NCBI GenBank assembly: GCA_963835935.1
Contig: CAWIHK010000002.1
Location: 372,001 to 436,000 of the forward strand
Reading direction: 5' to 3'
From: CAWIHK01 sp963835935
GTDB lineage: Bacteria; Bacteroidota; Ignavibacteria; UBA10030; CAVZMI01
Length of the DNA: 64,000 nucleotides
Part shown: in pieces, positions 53,813-62,977 of the stretch
Numbering within the stretch: the first letter of the stretch is position 1
How the letters are laid out: each line of letters starts with the position of its first letter
Notes under the pieces: generated by a model
Databases searched by the model: none
Seen by the model: the letters and a program-made list of their open reading frames with translations, nothing else
Told to the model about the DNA's origin: nothing
Position numbers and translations under genes: made by a program

Positions 53813-55231
53813 CTAATTGTTGTTTGTATCGTATTTAACCACTTTAGTGGTAGTGGATCCATTAGAAGCTCTACCACCGATAACATAGATTATTCCATTG
53901 ACTTCGACTATTCCACTCATCCATTGCGAAATATTTGGTAGAAATGTTTGAATATTTGTTGCAGGATTGTATTTGATAACGGCAGTTGAATAAGACAGAT
54001 TCGCGGTTGGGTGTCCCCCAACGATATAAATTTGGCCGTTTACTACAATCTTACAAAAATCCATCACTGGAGATAACAGTGTAGTTTTTTCGATCCAATT
54101 ATTAGTGCCGGGATCATATTCGGCAATATGCGCCATGTTGTCCGTCAGCATTGTATATATTTTGTTGTTAACCACCAACGCCTGGCATTGTCCATCATTT
54201 CCATTATTGAAGTTGATTATTTTTTGCCATGAATTAGACAAAACATCATATTCCTCCATACTTCCGGTATTATTGTAATAATTATATCCTCCTATCGCAT
54301 AAATTTTATTTTCTAAACTTACAACCGCACCACCTGCGCGGCCTTTCTGCATTGTTGATTTCGATACCCATGAATTAAGTGTTGGATTATATTCAAATAC
54401 GGAATTACATGAGCTATCTTGGACCGCATCCCTTTTCACGCCGCCAACGGCATAAAATTTTCCTTGAACTACGACAACGCCCATATAGACACGCGGAGCG
54501 GGCAGGCTATTTCTTATAATCCATACTCCATTCGATATATCGAATTCTTCAACCGCCGATGTTGTAATATTGTTATTAGTTAATCCCCCTATTGCATATA
54601 TTCTGCCATTTGATTCAACCAGTTCAAAATCAGTTCTGATGGTATTCATTGCCCCTTTTTTAGTCCAAGAATCAGCGATAGGATCATATTCGTACATTGA
54701 GGAGGCTTCATTTAAATAATCAGCTCTGACTTTAATAGCATAAATTTTACCGTTTACAGTTACAACTGCAGGAATCATTGCTTCCGGTAACGGTTTACAT
54801 TGTTGCCAATTGCTGATTGTATTTGTTTTCGTTTTAAAGGTTACATTCTCTCCATATCCTGTCCCGGAATTATTGGTTGCATAAGCGCGCACAAAATATG
54901 TTGTATTGGTCATTAAACCGCCGATGTTACTGACAAAACTTCCTGTGCCACTACCATCAGTAGTTTTGTTGCTGTCGATGGTTGGATTTTGGCTTGTGCT
55001 CCAACACACACCACGAGCAATTACAGCAGCCCCGCCATCACTCGTAATATTACCTCCGCACATGGCTGCATTGTTAGTTATCGAACTAACAGTATCTGTT
55101 GTCACGGCCGGAACATTGATGTTTACAGGCGGGTTGGTGATGGCATTATCTTTTTTGCAATTGCTTGATAATGTTAACAACATCATCACGAATGGGTAAA
55201 CACAATTTTTTATTTTCATAGTATTTTTCAT
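53813..55231 (-). CDS. Kelch-repeat lipoprotein with FN3-like cassette
   Basis: A 472-residue lipoprotein. Lipobox SSNCKKDNAITNPP and FN3-like cassette (NNAAMCGGNITSDGGAA, RGVCWSTSQNPTIDSNKT) are followed by a six-bladed kelch propeller: GKIYAIKVRAD, YEYDPIADSWTKKGAMN, GRIYAIGGLTN, GKFYAVGGVKRDAV, NKIYAIGGYNYYN, GQIYIVGGHP and IIYVIGGRASNGS. The double-Gly and Tyr/Trp pairs of the kelch repeat are intact, so this is a working propeller; no catalytic signature is evident. AAAGGAAATG precedes the ATG. It starts 22 bases after the other kelch gene ends, and the two probably form one transcript. Confidence 0.87.
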   Translation of the reverse strand: MKNTMKIKNCVYPFVMMLLTLSSNCKKDNAITNPPVNINVPAVTTDTVSSITNNAAMCGGNITSDGGAAVIARGVCWSTSQNPTIDSNKTTDGSGTGSFVSNIGGLMTNTTYFVRAYATNNSGTGYGENVTFKTKTNTISNWQQCKPLPEAMIPAVVTVNGKIYAIKVRADYLNEASSMYEYDPIADSWTKKGAMNTIRTDFELVESNGRIYAIGGLTNNNITTSAVEEFDISNGVWIIRNSLPAPRVYMGVVVVQGKFYAVGGVKRDAVQDSSCNSVFEYNPTLNSWVSKSTMQKGRAGGAVVSLENKIYAIGGYNYYNNTGSMEEYDVLSNSWQKIINFNNGNDGQCQALVVNNKIYTMLTDNMAHIAEYDPGTNNWIEKTTLLSPVMDFCKIVVNGQIYIVGGHPTANLSYSTAVIKYNPATNIQTFLPNISQWMSGIVEVNGIIYVIGGRASNGSTTTKVVKYDTNNN

Positions 55232-55253
55232 TTATTTCATTTCCTTTTTTTAT

Positions 55254-56675
55254 CTACAACAAAGAAATATTAATTGCTTCCACATCATCGTAGAAATTGC
55301 CTACACTCATACCACCAACAACATAAATTATTTTATTTACTTCCGCGACGCCTGTATACCATTTAGGTTTTGACATACTGCCAACCAATAGCCACGAGTC
55401 ATCTGCCGGATTATATCTTTCAATCGATGAAATCAAATAATCACACGTGGGAGTCATTGAACCACCAATTAAATATATTTTATTATCTATAACGCTCATG
55501 TTGCAATCACCCCTTCGCGTGGGCATATTTTTTTTGCGTGTCCATGTATCGGTAGCTGGATCATATTGGGCAGTTAAGTTGTCTTGGCCAACGCAATAGG
55601 AGAATAAATAAATCTTTCCCTCAACCGCTGTTGCGACTAAAGGTCCTTGGGGAACTAAAGTATTCGATTTTCTAGACCAGCTATTTGAACTAATGTCATA
55701 AGCTTCAAATAATCCCTGATAACCGCCAATAACATATATAATCCCATTTATTTCAACAATGGTCGTCCAATATGAAACTGTTGTAGGCATTTCCGCCAGG
55801 GCTGTCCATTGATCAGTGGAAGTGTTATAAACTTCTATTGAAGGTTTTCCGGCAGGCTGTGAACCGCCAATCATATAAATTTTATCTCCCAATGCAATAC
55901 TACCCGCACAATTCCTGGCTGCAAGCATACAAGTTTTTTGAGACCATTGATCAGTATTAGTGTCGTACTCCTCAACAGAATTTGTCATTCCACTCGCGGT
56001 GTTTCCGCCCATTGTATAAATCTTATCATTAATACAGGCGGCCGAGAATCCCGATTTTCTGACAGGCATTTCGGCTTTTTTAGTCCAACTGTTATTCTGA
56101 ATATCATACATGTAAACAGTCCTTGGTTTCAAGAACTTATCTTCATCATCAAAAGGCTGGGTAAGAGCATATATTTTATTCCCAATTGCGAATAGCTTGT
56201 CGTTAATTGTTACATTAGCAACTGTTGTTTTTTCGGGCAAGGGTTTTAACTGTGTTACAATTTGTTTCATTCTTGTTTGAAAGATTACATTGTTTCCATA
56301 TCCGGTTCCGAAATTATTGGTTGCATAAGCACGTACATAGTATGTTGTATTGGTTGTTAGACCGATAATATGACTGATAAAGTTTCCAACGCCGATACTA
56401 TCCGAGGTTTTGCTGCTGTCGATGGTTGGGTTTTGACTTGTACCCCAGCACACACCGCGAGCTGTTATTGAAGCTCCGCCATCGCTTGTAATGGTGCCTC
56501 CACAGACGGCTGAATTATTGGTAATCGAACTTACGGTGTCTGTTGTTACAACCGGCACAGTTATCGTTGCAGGTGGATTGGTGACGGTGTTATCTTTTTT
56601 ACAACTGCTTGGTAAAATTAGCAGCACTGGCAAGATACAGTAAATACAAATTTTCATTTTCATGATGCTATTCAT
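55254..56675 (-). CDS. Kelch-repeat lipoprotein with FN3-like cassette
   Basis: A 473-residue lipoprotein; ATG 56675 is preceded by AAAGGATATC. Lipobox PSSCKKDNTVTNPP and the FN3-like cassette (NNSAVCGGTITSDGGAS, RGVCWGTSQNPTIDSSKT) are followed by kelch repeats: NKIYALTQPFDDEDK, DIQNNSWTKKAEMPVRKSG, DKIYTMGGNTASG, DKIYMIGGSQPAGKPS, IIYVIGGYQGLFEA and KIIYVVGGMSVGNF. Blade 1 lacks the double Gly, as in its neighbour at 53813. Otherwise the propeller is regular and complete. Binding of host or environmental glycans is the usual suggestion; nothing here proves it. A 221-base spacer upstream holds no gene. Confidence 0.87.
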   Translation of the reverse strand: MNSIMKMKICIYCILPVLLILPSSCKKDNTVTNPPATITVPVVTTDTVSSITNNSAVCGGTITSDGGASITARGVCWGTSQNPTIDSSKTSDSIGVGNFISHIIGLTTNTTYYVRAYATNNFGTGYGNNVIFQTRMKQIVTQLKPLPEKTTVANVTINDKLFAIGNKIYALTQPFDDEDKFLKPRTVYMYDIQNNSWTKKAEMPVRKSGFSAACINDKIYTMGGNTASGMTNSVEEYDTNTDQWSQKTCMLAARNCAGSIALGDKIYMIGGSQPAGKPSIEVYNTSTDQWTALAEMPTTVSYWTTIVEINGIIYVIGGYQGLFEAYDISSNSWSRKSNTLVPQGPLVATAVEGKIYLFSYCVGQDNLTAQYDPATDTWTRKKNMPTRRGDCNMSVIDNKIYLIGGSMTPTCDYLISSIERYNPADDSWLLVGSMSKPKWYTGVAEVNKIIYVVGGMSVGNFYDDVEAINISLL

Positions 56676-56896
56676 CTTTATTAGATATCCTTTATCATTT
56701 TTAATAAAATGATTTCTTTGTTTCGAAGTATCTTCCTGCAGTTAATCGTGCCTAGCAAGTAGTACTATTCAGATTATTGCCGTTACGCGTAACTTCATTG
56801 GCTCCATTCTTTTATTCATTCATGCGAGACATTTCATCAACAATTTCTTAAAGTGAACCTGCATCGATTTTCCGGTGATTATTTTCAGATGAACGT

Positions 56897-58002
56897 TCAT
56901 TTACCCATATCATAGACTTCTATCCTCTGCCCCACGATTGCATAAATTTTTTGCCCTATTGCGACCATCGATGATGGAGAGGCAACGGCAAGATCCGGAA
57001 GTTGTGTCCATGTATCGGTTGCCGGATTATAAAACTCAACCTTGTTTGTGAATGTTGTCTGTGCTTCGTTTGTAGCACTGCCGCCAAGGAATATCAGTCC
57101 ATTGCTCTCGAGTGAAGGATAATTATATCGAGTGACATGCGTACTGCTCTTCAGCATACACGTATCTATTGTGGGATCATGTTCAACGATATAATTTTGT
57201 GAATTACTATCGTCAGGGCCGCATAATGCGTAAATTTTTCCCCCGATACCGTAACCAATGTTCATACTCTTCAGGAGAACCGGAGGATTTTTCACACTCC
57301 ATTGGTTCGATGCTGGGTCAAAGACTTCCATAATGCTTGTTGAGCCGGTTGCATCCGATTGCCCCACCTGAAACCCGTTCATTGCATAGACCTTTCCCCC
57401 GACGGCTACTGCCATGATGAATGATCGGCGTGAGGAAATGCTCCTTAGAGATGTCCAGCTATCGTTAGCCGGATTATATGATTCAACTGCGGCAGTGAGA
57501 TTAGGTGCACCAGTATTACCTCCGGGATATAGATGATATCATTTATCACAGCCACACCCACCTCGCCTCTCGCAGTCGGCATCGGTGTTTTCAATGTCCA
57601 TGTGTCGTTCACCGGGTTATATTCGTTGACTGAATGTTGATAATTACTGAACGGTCCGGTCGAGCCACCAATGATATATAATTTGTTATTGATGATTACC
57701 ATCGCAAAGCCCATTCTTTTATCGGGCATCGATGCCTTCTTCGTCCATGTATCAAGGACAGGATCATATTCATAGATCGTGCGCGGCTTCGAGAATGCAG
57801 TCCAATCGGTGCTGAGGCAATATATCTTTTCATTTATTACGAATGATCCGACAATATCGATCGGTTCGGGTAAAGCTTGAAGTGATATCCATGTGTTTGG
57901 AGTTGACACAGGAGGATTGGAAACTGTGTTATCTTTTTTGCAACTGCTTGGCAAAATTAACATTATTGGCAAGAAACAGAAAATATAAATTTTGTTTTTC
58001 AT
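56897..58002 (-). pseudogene. Frameshifted kelch-repeat lipoprotein lacking the FN3-like cassette
   Basis: The 5' part (58002-57445) has lipobox PSSCKKDNTVSNPP, but the FN3-like cassette is absent and kelch repeats begin at once (PEPIDIVGSFVINEKIYCLS, NKLYIIGGSTGPF). At about 57523-57526 one base is missing: the frame reads IYIPEVILVH where relatives have IYIPGGNTGAP. The other frame continues the repeat correctly (AVESYNPANDSW, AVAVGGKVYAMNGFQVG, LIFLGGSATNEAQ, GQKIYAIVGQRIEVYD) to the stop at 56897. The reconstructed protein would be about 368 residues. Both halves are otherwise intact, so the change is recent or a sequencing slip in a CCGGG context. Confidence 0.75.
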
Positions 58003-58060
58003 ACTATAACATTTCTCCTTGTTTTACAGCTTGGCTTATTCTTTTCGTCTTATCGCGCAA

Positions 58061-59227
58061 CTACATATTGTTTACCGCCCAGGAATTTCTGATTTCATCC
58101 CATGTATATAAATGTGGGCGGACAAATTTCCGCTGTACGCTTTCAATAGTATCACCTCTGACTTCAATGTCACTTAGACTTTTAGGCTTCATACCAGTAC
58201 TTTGAGCACAGAGAAAAGTTGGAATCTCTGATGGTTCAAATCCCATCACCTTTGCCGCAACCATATCTGTTGCTAGTGGATTCATGCCGGCAATAATAAC
58301 GTTCATGGATACCAGCGTTCCGTCGATTGGACCGTTTCCTTCCATTGCCATAGAACCATCGACTACTACCAAACCTAATTTGTTTGCATGCACCATATCG
58401 ATTATCTCAAAAGCTACACCGGTAGAACCTGCGTCGGCAGCCTGATCATGAACCCATGCACGGGCAGTTCTGTAATAAGTCCCCGGATAACAACCTATTA
58501 AATTTTTCATGCCGAGCGAAACGCCTGCAAGATCATGAGTCTTCATCATCGGAACAGAACAGAGCAAGTCAATTTCGGTGAGTGTCCGCTGAAGCATAAT
58601 TTCATCAAATACCAGGCCATGCTCCAACTTAACGCCTACAAGATCGCCTATATGAAGATTGATGAGCGGGACGCCTAGACTTTTTGCCAAGTCGGTATAT
58701 CCCAACTGGTCAAAAATATACGTTTGCATTCTGTCAAGTAAATCCGGATCATTCGCCCGGAAGACTTCGCCGTTAAACGTATTGAATCCTGTCGCTCCTG
58801 CCGATCCTTCACCAATAAGAATTTCCTTCCCGGCTTTCTGTATTAATCTCGCCAGAGTTCCAACCACTTCCGGCTTTGTCGTAAATGCAGAACTTTCTGC
58901 TACAAGATTTGGCTTAAGCAGAATACGTTGTCTCCCCTTCGCCACAACATCCACGCCGCCAAGCAAATCGATAGCCTCCTGAACTGCAGAATCAATATCC
59001 CCATTTTTGATTTTACTAATGCTTACGATATTATTTAGAGAAGAATAATCGAATGGAGAAGGACTGGCATCGTTCGGTTGAGACGGATTATTTTGGGCAG
59101 CATCAGTTTTCTTTCCCGATTTAGAACACATGACATTCGATAAAGCAAAACCACAAGAGACTGCACCAACGATAAACTGACCGCTCTTTTTTAAAAATTC
59201 TCTTCTTTTAATATCTACTTTGGACAT
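58061..59227 (-). CDS. DUF362-domain protein with Tat lipoprotein signal
   Basis: A 388-residue exported protein. The twin-arginine motif KRREFLKK (Arg8-Arg9) is followed by a hydrophobic segment and a lipobox-like SNVMC (Cys34), so it should be a Tat-exported lipoprotein. The body is DUF362 (PF04015): RQRILLKPNLVAESSAFTTK, GKEILIGEGSAGATGFNTF, CSVPMMKTHDLAGVSLGMKN, then DGSMAMEGNGPIDGT and GMNPLATDMVAAKVMGF. Most DUF362 proteins also carry ferredoxin-type clusters; this one has no CxxCxxC motif. Tat export implies folding, perhaps cofactor insertion, in the cytosol. It sits 11 bases downstream of the TolB-like gene and is likely cotranscribed. The biochemical function of DUF362 is unknown. 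Confidence 0.87.
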   Translation of the reverse strand: MSKVDIKRREFLKKSGQFIVGAVSCGFALSNVMCSKSGKKTDAAQNNPSQPNDASPSPFDYSSLNNIVSISKIKNGDIDSAVQEAIDLLGGVDVVAKGRQRILLKPNLVAESSAFTTKPEVVGTLARLIQKAGKEILIGEGSAGATGFNTFNGEVFRANDPDLLDRMQTYIFDQLGYTDLAKSLGVPLINLHIGDLVGVKLEHGLVFDEIMLQRTLTEIDLLCSVPMMKTHDLAGVSLGMKNLIGCYPGTYYRTARAWVHDQAADAGSTGVAFEIIDMVHANKLGLVVVDGSMAMEGNGPIDGTLVSMNVIIAGMNPLATDMVAAKVMGFEPSEIPTFLCAQSTGMKPKSLSDIEVRGDTIESVQRKFVRPHLYTWDEIRNSWAVNNM

Positions 59228-59238
59228 CTGACACCATC

Positions 59239-60276
59239 CTATTTCGGCATGCCTTCAATATCGATAAATTGAAAATTACGATCACTGAACGGCGATATAT
59301 TCGTCGTAGTCTGATCTGTTAAATCGTAAGCATATATTTGATATATTCCCGATCTGTTGGAATCGTAAAATATCTTGCTTTCATTTTGGTTCCAGCATGG
59401 ATATTCACTGATCTGACTCAAATCATAATTGGTTATTTCGATTTGATTATAGATTCGTCTGGCACCAACATCCAAACTTGCGTAACAAATAGTTACATCC
59501 TGGTATGTACCTGTATTTCCATCATGATCCAGCATGTAAGTTACCATCGTTTCGTCTGGCGATACATTCAACTTGTGCCAAAGCAAATTGGTCGGCCGTT
59601 CTATTTCTTCGTATGTTCCTTTGGCTCCGGGATTTGGTGTGAGAAAATATGATTTTGCAGATGTATCATTAATCCTGTCAACAATAATTCTCCCGTCTTT
59701 CAAAGTGCTTGTCATCCATTCGTAATCAGGATAATCAGGATCAGAGATGAGCTGTTCGCTTCCCGGGGAACCGGTTGATAAAATCCAATAAACTTTATTG
59801 TGCCATCCACCCTGAGGAGAATAGCGATTGAAGATAATTTTATTCGAACCATTCCGCGTCCATGTCGGATTAAAATCGGGATAATTTCCCGCTGTCAATT
59901 CTCTGAATCCGCTTCCATCCGACTTAATAACGCAGATTTTAGTTCTCCAATCTTTAAAATCAGATCCATAAGCAATAGCTCTGAAAAAAGTGATCATGGA
60001 ATCGGTCTTCGACCATGACGGTTTAAAATCATTGTTGCTGGTTGTTAAAACCTGCCGTTGTCCATTCGTTGAGTAAACTACAATATTATGATCTTCAGAA
60101 CATGCCCACTTATAGTTCGAAGGAGCCGGCATATATGGTTTAACAGGATCAGGCGTTTTATTCGTCACAGGGTCATTAAAACATCCTATAAAAAAAATTA
60201 ACAGGTTTGATAGTAAAAGAGATTTTTTTATCATCTCTTTAAAGTAGTTTTCTTTGATCTTTATTGGTGTATTCAT
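59239..60276 (-). CDS. TolB-like beta-propeller lipoprotein
   Basis: A 345-residue lipoprotein. The hydrophobic signal KKSLLLSNLLIFFIGC gives a lipobox FIGC; the mature part starts FNDPVTNKTPDP. The frame begins at ATG 60276 with a weak GAGTG upstream; an internal ATG at 60234 would remove 14 residues and give a more standard signal. Repeats of the PD40/TolB type fill the rest: NDFKPSWSKTDSMITFFRA, KSDGSGFRELTAGNYPDFNP, DETMVTYMLDHDGN and YPCWNQNESKIFYDSNRSG with YQIYAYDLTDQT. TolB-like propellers in Bacteroidota are periplasmic or surface binding proteins; no catalytic residues are evident. Lacks the FN3-like cassette of its neighbours. Confidence 0.78.
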   Translation of the reverse strand: MNTPIKIKENYFKEMIKKSLLLSNLLIFFIGCFNDPVTNKTPDPVKPYMPAPSNYKWACSEDHNIVVYSTNGQRQVLTTSNNDFKPSWSKTDSMITFFRAIAYGSDFKDWRTKICVIKSDGSGFRELTAGNYPDFNPTWTRNGSNKIIFNRYSPQGGWHNKVYWILSTGSPGSEQLISDPDYPDYEWMTSTLKDGRIIVDRINDTSAKSYFLTPNPGAKGTYEEIERPTNLLWHKLNVSPDETMVTYMLDHDGNTGTYQDVTICYASLDVGARRIYNQIEITNYDLSQISEYPCWNQNESKIFYDSNRSGIYQIYAYDLTDQTTTNISPFSDRNFQFIDIEGMPK

Positions 60277-60420
60277 TGATCACTCGATTATTGAGTATTT
60301 ATTATTAAATCATCCTGTATATCGATTTAAGGATGAAATTGGTCAAACCGTGGCTTAAAATAAAATCCAATAAATTGAAAATTAGTATTTACTTATAATT
60401 TTATTCACTTAGGATTGAAT

Positions 60421-60442
60421 TCCCCGGCACTTGCGGCGGGGA
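60421..60442. repeat. REP-like GC-rich palindrome
   Basis: TCCCCG pairs with CGGGGA across a ten-base loop containing CACTTGCGG; with flanking GAAT and AGCTTC the near-symmetry reaches eleven bases per arm. It begins eight bases beyond the stop of the PD40 lipoprotein gene on the minus strand. A related CCGCTTGCGGCGG core appears at about 9296-9308, inside the first MITE-like element. No T run follows on the minus strand, so a repeat is preferred to a terminator. Confidence 0.55.
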
Positions 60443-60449
60443 GCTTCAT

Positions 60450-61664
60450 TTATTTTTTCAGCAAATTAAAATTACTCGTGCGTACCCAATAAAGTTTTGA
60501 CCAAGTAGCGCCAGAACCGAGATCATTACGGATTGTAAATAAAAGATATTTTCCATCCGGGGTTACATTAGGAAAAATATCAAGATAGTCTGTATTAACC
60601 CCAGAGCCAAGATCTTTTGGATTACTCCAGGAACCATCTTTATTTCTAAATGTTATATAAATGTTGTTGCCCCGATAATTCGCATTGGGTTTCCATGAAT
60701 TAAAGACCATGTAGCTTTCATCAGGAGCTATATATGGACATTCATCCACATAATTAGTGTTTATAGGTGAACCCAGATTTACTGCATTTTCATATACTCC
60801 ATTTACTAATTCGGCTCTGTACAAATCACACGTTCCATATCCTCCTGCCCTGTCGGAAGAAAAATACAGTGCTCCGTTAGCTGCTATTGATACTTCATAT
60901 GAATGGCCATCACTTACAGGATAAGGTATTATTACAGGCTGCTGCCAACCATTGTCATCTTTTGTACACTGATATATATTACCATTGGCATCATAATACA
61001 AATGTTTTCCATTGGGCGAAATACATGGCGTTCCTGCATTGATAAATAAAGTATCAGGTTCGGACCACTTGCCACCTGAATACTTGGTGTGCATAATGGT
61101 TGAAAATGTCCAATCTTTATCTGTGATACAAAAAACAAATTCCTTTCCATCAGGTGAAAAACAACCATTCTGTACCCACCAGTCTTTTCTGGAAATAAAA
61201 TCCGGAGAAAACACGACAGCTTTATTCCCCGGCGGTGTTTGTCCAAAATAATCGATGTTTAATGTGTCATTTTTAGTTTTAAAGGTCACATTCTTTCCGT
61301 AACCTGTGCCTCCACTATTCGTTGCATAAGCACGCGCATAGTAAGTGGTGTTAACTGTCAGACCACTTATGATACTTACAAAACTTCCCGCACCGTTACC
61401 CTCGGTGGTTTTGCTGCTGTCGATAGTTGGATTTTGGTTTGTGCTCCAGCACATGCCGCGAGCGGTTACAGCAGCATCACCATTGCTTGTAATATTGCCT
61501 CCGCATACGGCTGTATTGTTAGTTATTGAACTAACGGTGTCTGTTGTCACGACCGGTATATTCACTGTTGAGGATGAATCACTGACCGTTTCGTCTTTCT
61601 TGCAACTGCTAATAAAAAAAAACGACACAACTATGAGCGCGTATATACAATTTTTGGTTTTCAT
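60450..61664 (-). CDS. PD40 propeller lipoprotein with FN3-like cassette
   Basis: A 404-residue lipoprotein. Lipobox ISSCKKDETVSDSS is followed by the FN3-like cassette (NNTAVCGGNITSNGDAA, MCWSTNQNPTIDSSKT). The C-terminal 265 residues are a PD40-type propeller as found before OmpA domains in gliding and surface proteins: SPDGKEFVFCITDKDW, SPNGKHLYYDANGN, GALYFSSDRAGGYGTCDLYR, SPINTNYVDECPYIAPDESY and TPDGKYLLFTIRNDLG. No OmpA domain is attached. The gene begins 30 bases after the FISUMP gene upstream and precedes the TolB-like gene by 173 bases, which include the REP-like palindrome. Confidence 0.85.
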   Translation of the reverse strand: MKTKNCIYALIVVSFFFISSCKKDETVSDSSSTVNIPVVTTDTVSSITNNTAVCGGNITSNGDAAVTARGMCWSTNQNPTIDSSKTTEGNGAGSFVSIISGLTVNTTYYARAYATNSGGTGYGKNVTFKTKNDTLNIDYFGQTPPGNKAVVFSPDFISRKDWWVQNGCFSPDGKEFVFCITDKDWTFSTIMHTKYSGGKWSEPDTLFINAGTPCISPNGKHLYYDANGNIYQCTKDDNGWQQPVIIPYPVSDGHSYEVSIAANGALYFSSDRAGGYGTCDLYRAELVNGVYENAVNLGSPINTNYVDECPYIAPDESYMVFNSWKPNANYRGNNIYITFRNKDGSWSNPKDLGSGVNTDYLDIFPNVTPDGKYLLFTIRNDLGSGATWSKLYWVRTSNFNLLKK

Positions 61665-61694
61665 GAAAATTCCAATTATTATTTTCAGTTTGTT

Positions 61695-62726
61695 TTAGTC
61701 TTTCACACATCGTACACTGAATCCATACGTATCGGAAAAATCATGAGCTCGCCCTACTCCATTCCAATTATATCCAACTATGTATCGCCACGAAGAATCG
61801 GCATCGAACGGTGTAGACGTCCAATAGGAAACCCAGGTTCCAAGCGTGCTAAATGTACCTCTATCGTCACGACCGCCACTGGGGAGGGCTGTGAAACCAC
61901 TGCTGTTTGTTGCTCCAGAATTCGGCGCCTTCCAGTGTGATGTACCGGTTTCTTTCAATTTACCACCAAGATTTTCTTGCGTGCCGCCATTGGTCGCGGT
62001 GCCGAGATAGGAACAGAGTGTTTCCCACTCGGCATCGGAAGGCACATGACATCCAAAGGGCGCGATATTGCGATTGTCACCAGCTGCATACCAATTATAA
62101 AGCCTCCCATACACCGTTGAATTATTCGGATCATTGTTGTAATCACAATAACCGCTTGTTTTCAAACTGCTCCATGCATTCGAATCTTTTACATTTGGTA
62201 TTGAATCTCCATTTCGGAAATGAGTCGCTTTCAGATCCTGACACATCCATACCTGGCCACCAATGGTAACAGTGTTATAGACATTCCCGTCGATATCGGT
62301 CACCGTTCCAGGAGTTGTTGTCAGCGCGACAGTGGTACCATAACCGGTGCCACTGTCATTCGTCGCAAATGCCCGTGCATAATATGTCGTATGCGCCGTT
62401 AACCCGGTTATTTCAATTGTGAAGACTCCTGTACCGGATCCACTTTCTGTTTTATTATCGGTCATGGATGGATTTTGACTGGTACTCCAACATATCCCGC
62501 GACTTGTTACTTCTGCACCGCCATCACTTGTGATGATACCCCCGCAAATAAAAGTTGTGAGGGTGACCGAGTCGGGCATGGATGTTGTCACCACTGGAAC
62601 ATTTATCGTTGGGGGAGGATTACTGACGGTATCATCCTTCTTACAACTGCTTAAAAAAGTTAACAACACTATTATGAGCGGGTAAACACAATTTTTAACT
62701 TTCATAGTATTTCTCATTTTGTTCAT
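61695..62726 (-). CDS. FISUMP-domain lipoprotein with FN3-like cassette, third copy
   Basis: A 343-residue lipoprotein. Lipobox LSSCKKDDTVSNPP is followed by a divergent FN3-like cassette (PDSVTLTTFICGGIITSDGG, RGICWSTSQNPSMTDNKT). FISUMP segments: DIDGNVYNTVTIGGQVWMCQ, DLKATHFRNGDSIPNV, YGRLYNWYAAGDNRNIA, CHVPSDAEWETLCSYLGT, NSSGFTALPSGGRDD, TFSTLGTWVSYWTSTPFDAD and GFSVRCVKD. It has an insert ATNGGTQENLGGKLK not in the other two copies. It is the first lipoprotein gene after the LytTR system; the 245-base spacer between them includes the tiny ORF at 62891. Its start has a purine-rich AAAGAAATGGA upstream. Confidence 0.86.
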   Translation of the reverse strand: MNKMRNTMKVKNCVYPLIIVLLTFLSSCKKDDTVSNPPPTINVPVVTTSMPDSVTLTTFICGGIITSDGGAEVTSRGICWSTSQNPSMTDNKTESGSGTGVFTIEITGLTAHTTYYARAFATNDSGTGYGTTVALTTTPGTVTDIDGNVYNTVTIGGQVWMCQDLKATHFRNGDSIPNVKDSNAWSSLKTSGYCDYNNDPNNSTVYGRLYNWYAAGDNRNIAPFGCHVPSDAEWETLCSYLGTATNGGTQENLGGKLKETGTSHWKAPNSGATNSSGFTALPSGGRDDRGTFSTLGTWVSYWTSTPFDADSSWRYIVGYNWNGVGRAHDFSDTYGFSVRCVKD

Positions 62727-62890
62727 TCCATTTCTTTATTATGATTGATTGTCGTTCCCTGTATGAATGGGTTGGGAAATATTTGTCGTACTTTTATCAA
62801 TACCATAGTGCCACCATCGGGTTAAAAAGTAAAATACCATATTTAATAAACACCGGCTATCATGCTAAACATTCAGAATAATATATTTAG

Positions 62891-62977
62891 ATGATTGACA
62901 TTAATAAAGAAGAATGGGATGAACCAACCGAAAATTGTGATGAATGCGGAAAAAGATGTGACGAAATTTCTTTATGA
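62891..62977 (+). CDS. Possible 28-residue cysteine-rich small protein
   Basis: A short plus-strand frame encodes a highly charged peptide with NCDECGKRCDE near its end, a CxxCxxxC motif that could bind a metal. It overlaps the last bases of the LytTR gene tail-to-tail by six bases. No ribosome site is visible, and no homologue is known to me. Composition differs from random AT-rich sequence in its clustered Glu/Asp/Cys, which is why it is listed; it may be chance. Confidence 0.3.
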   Translation: MIDINKEEWDEPTENCDECGKRCDEISL

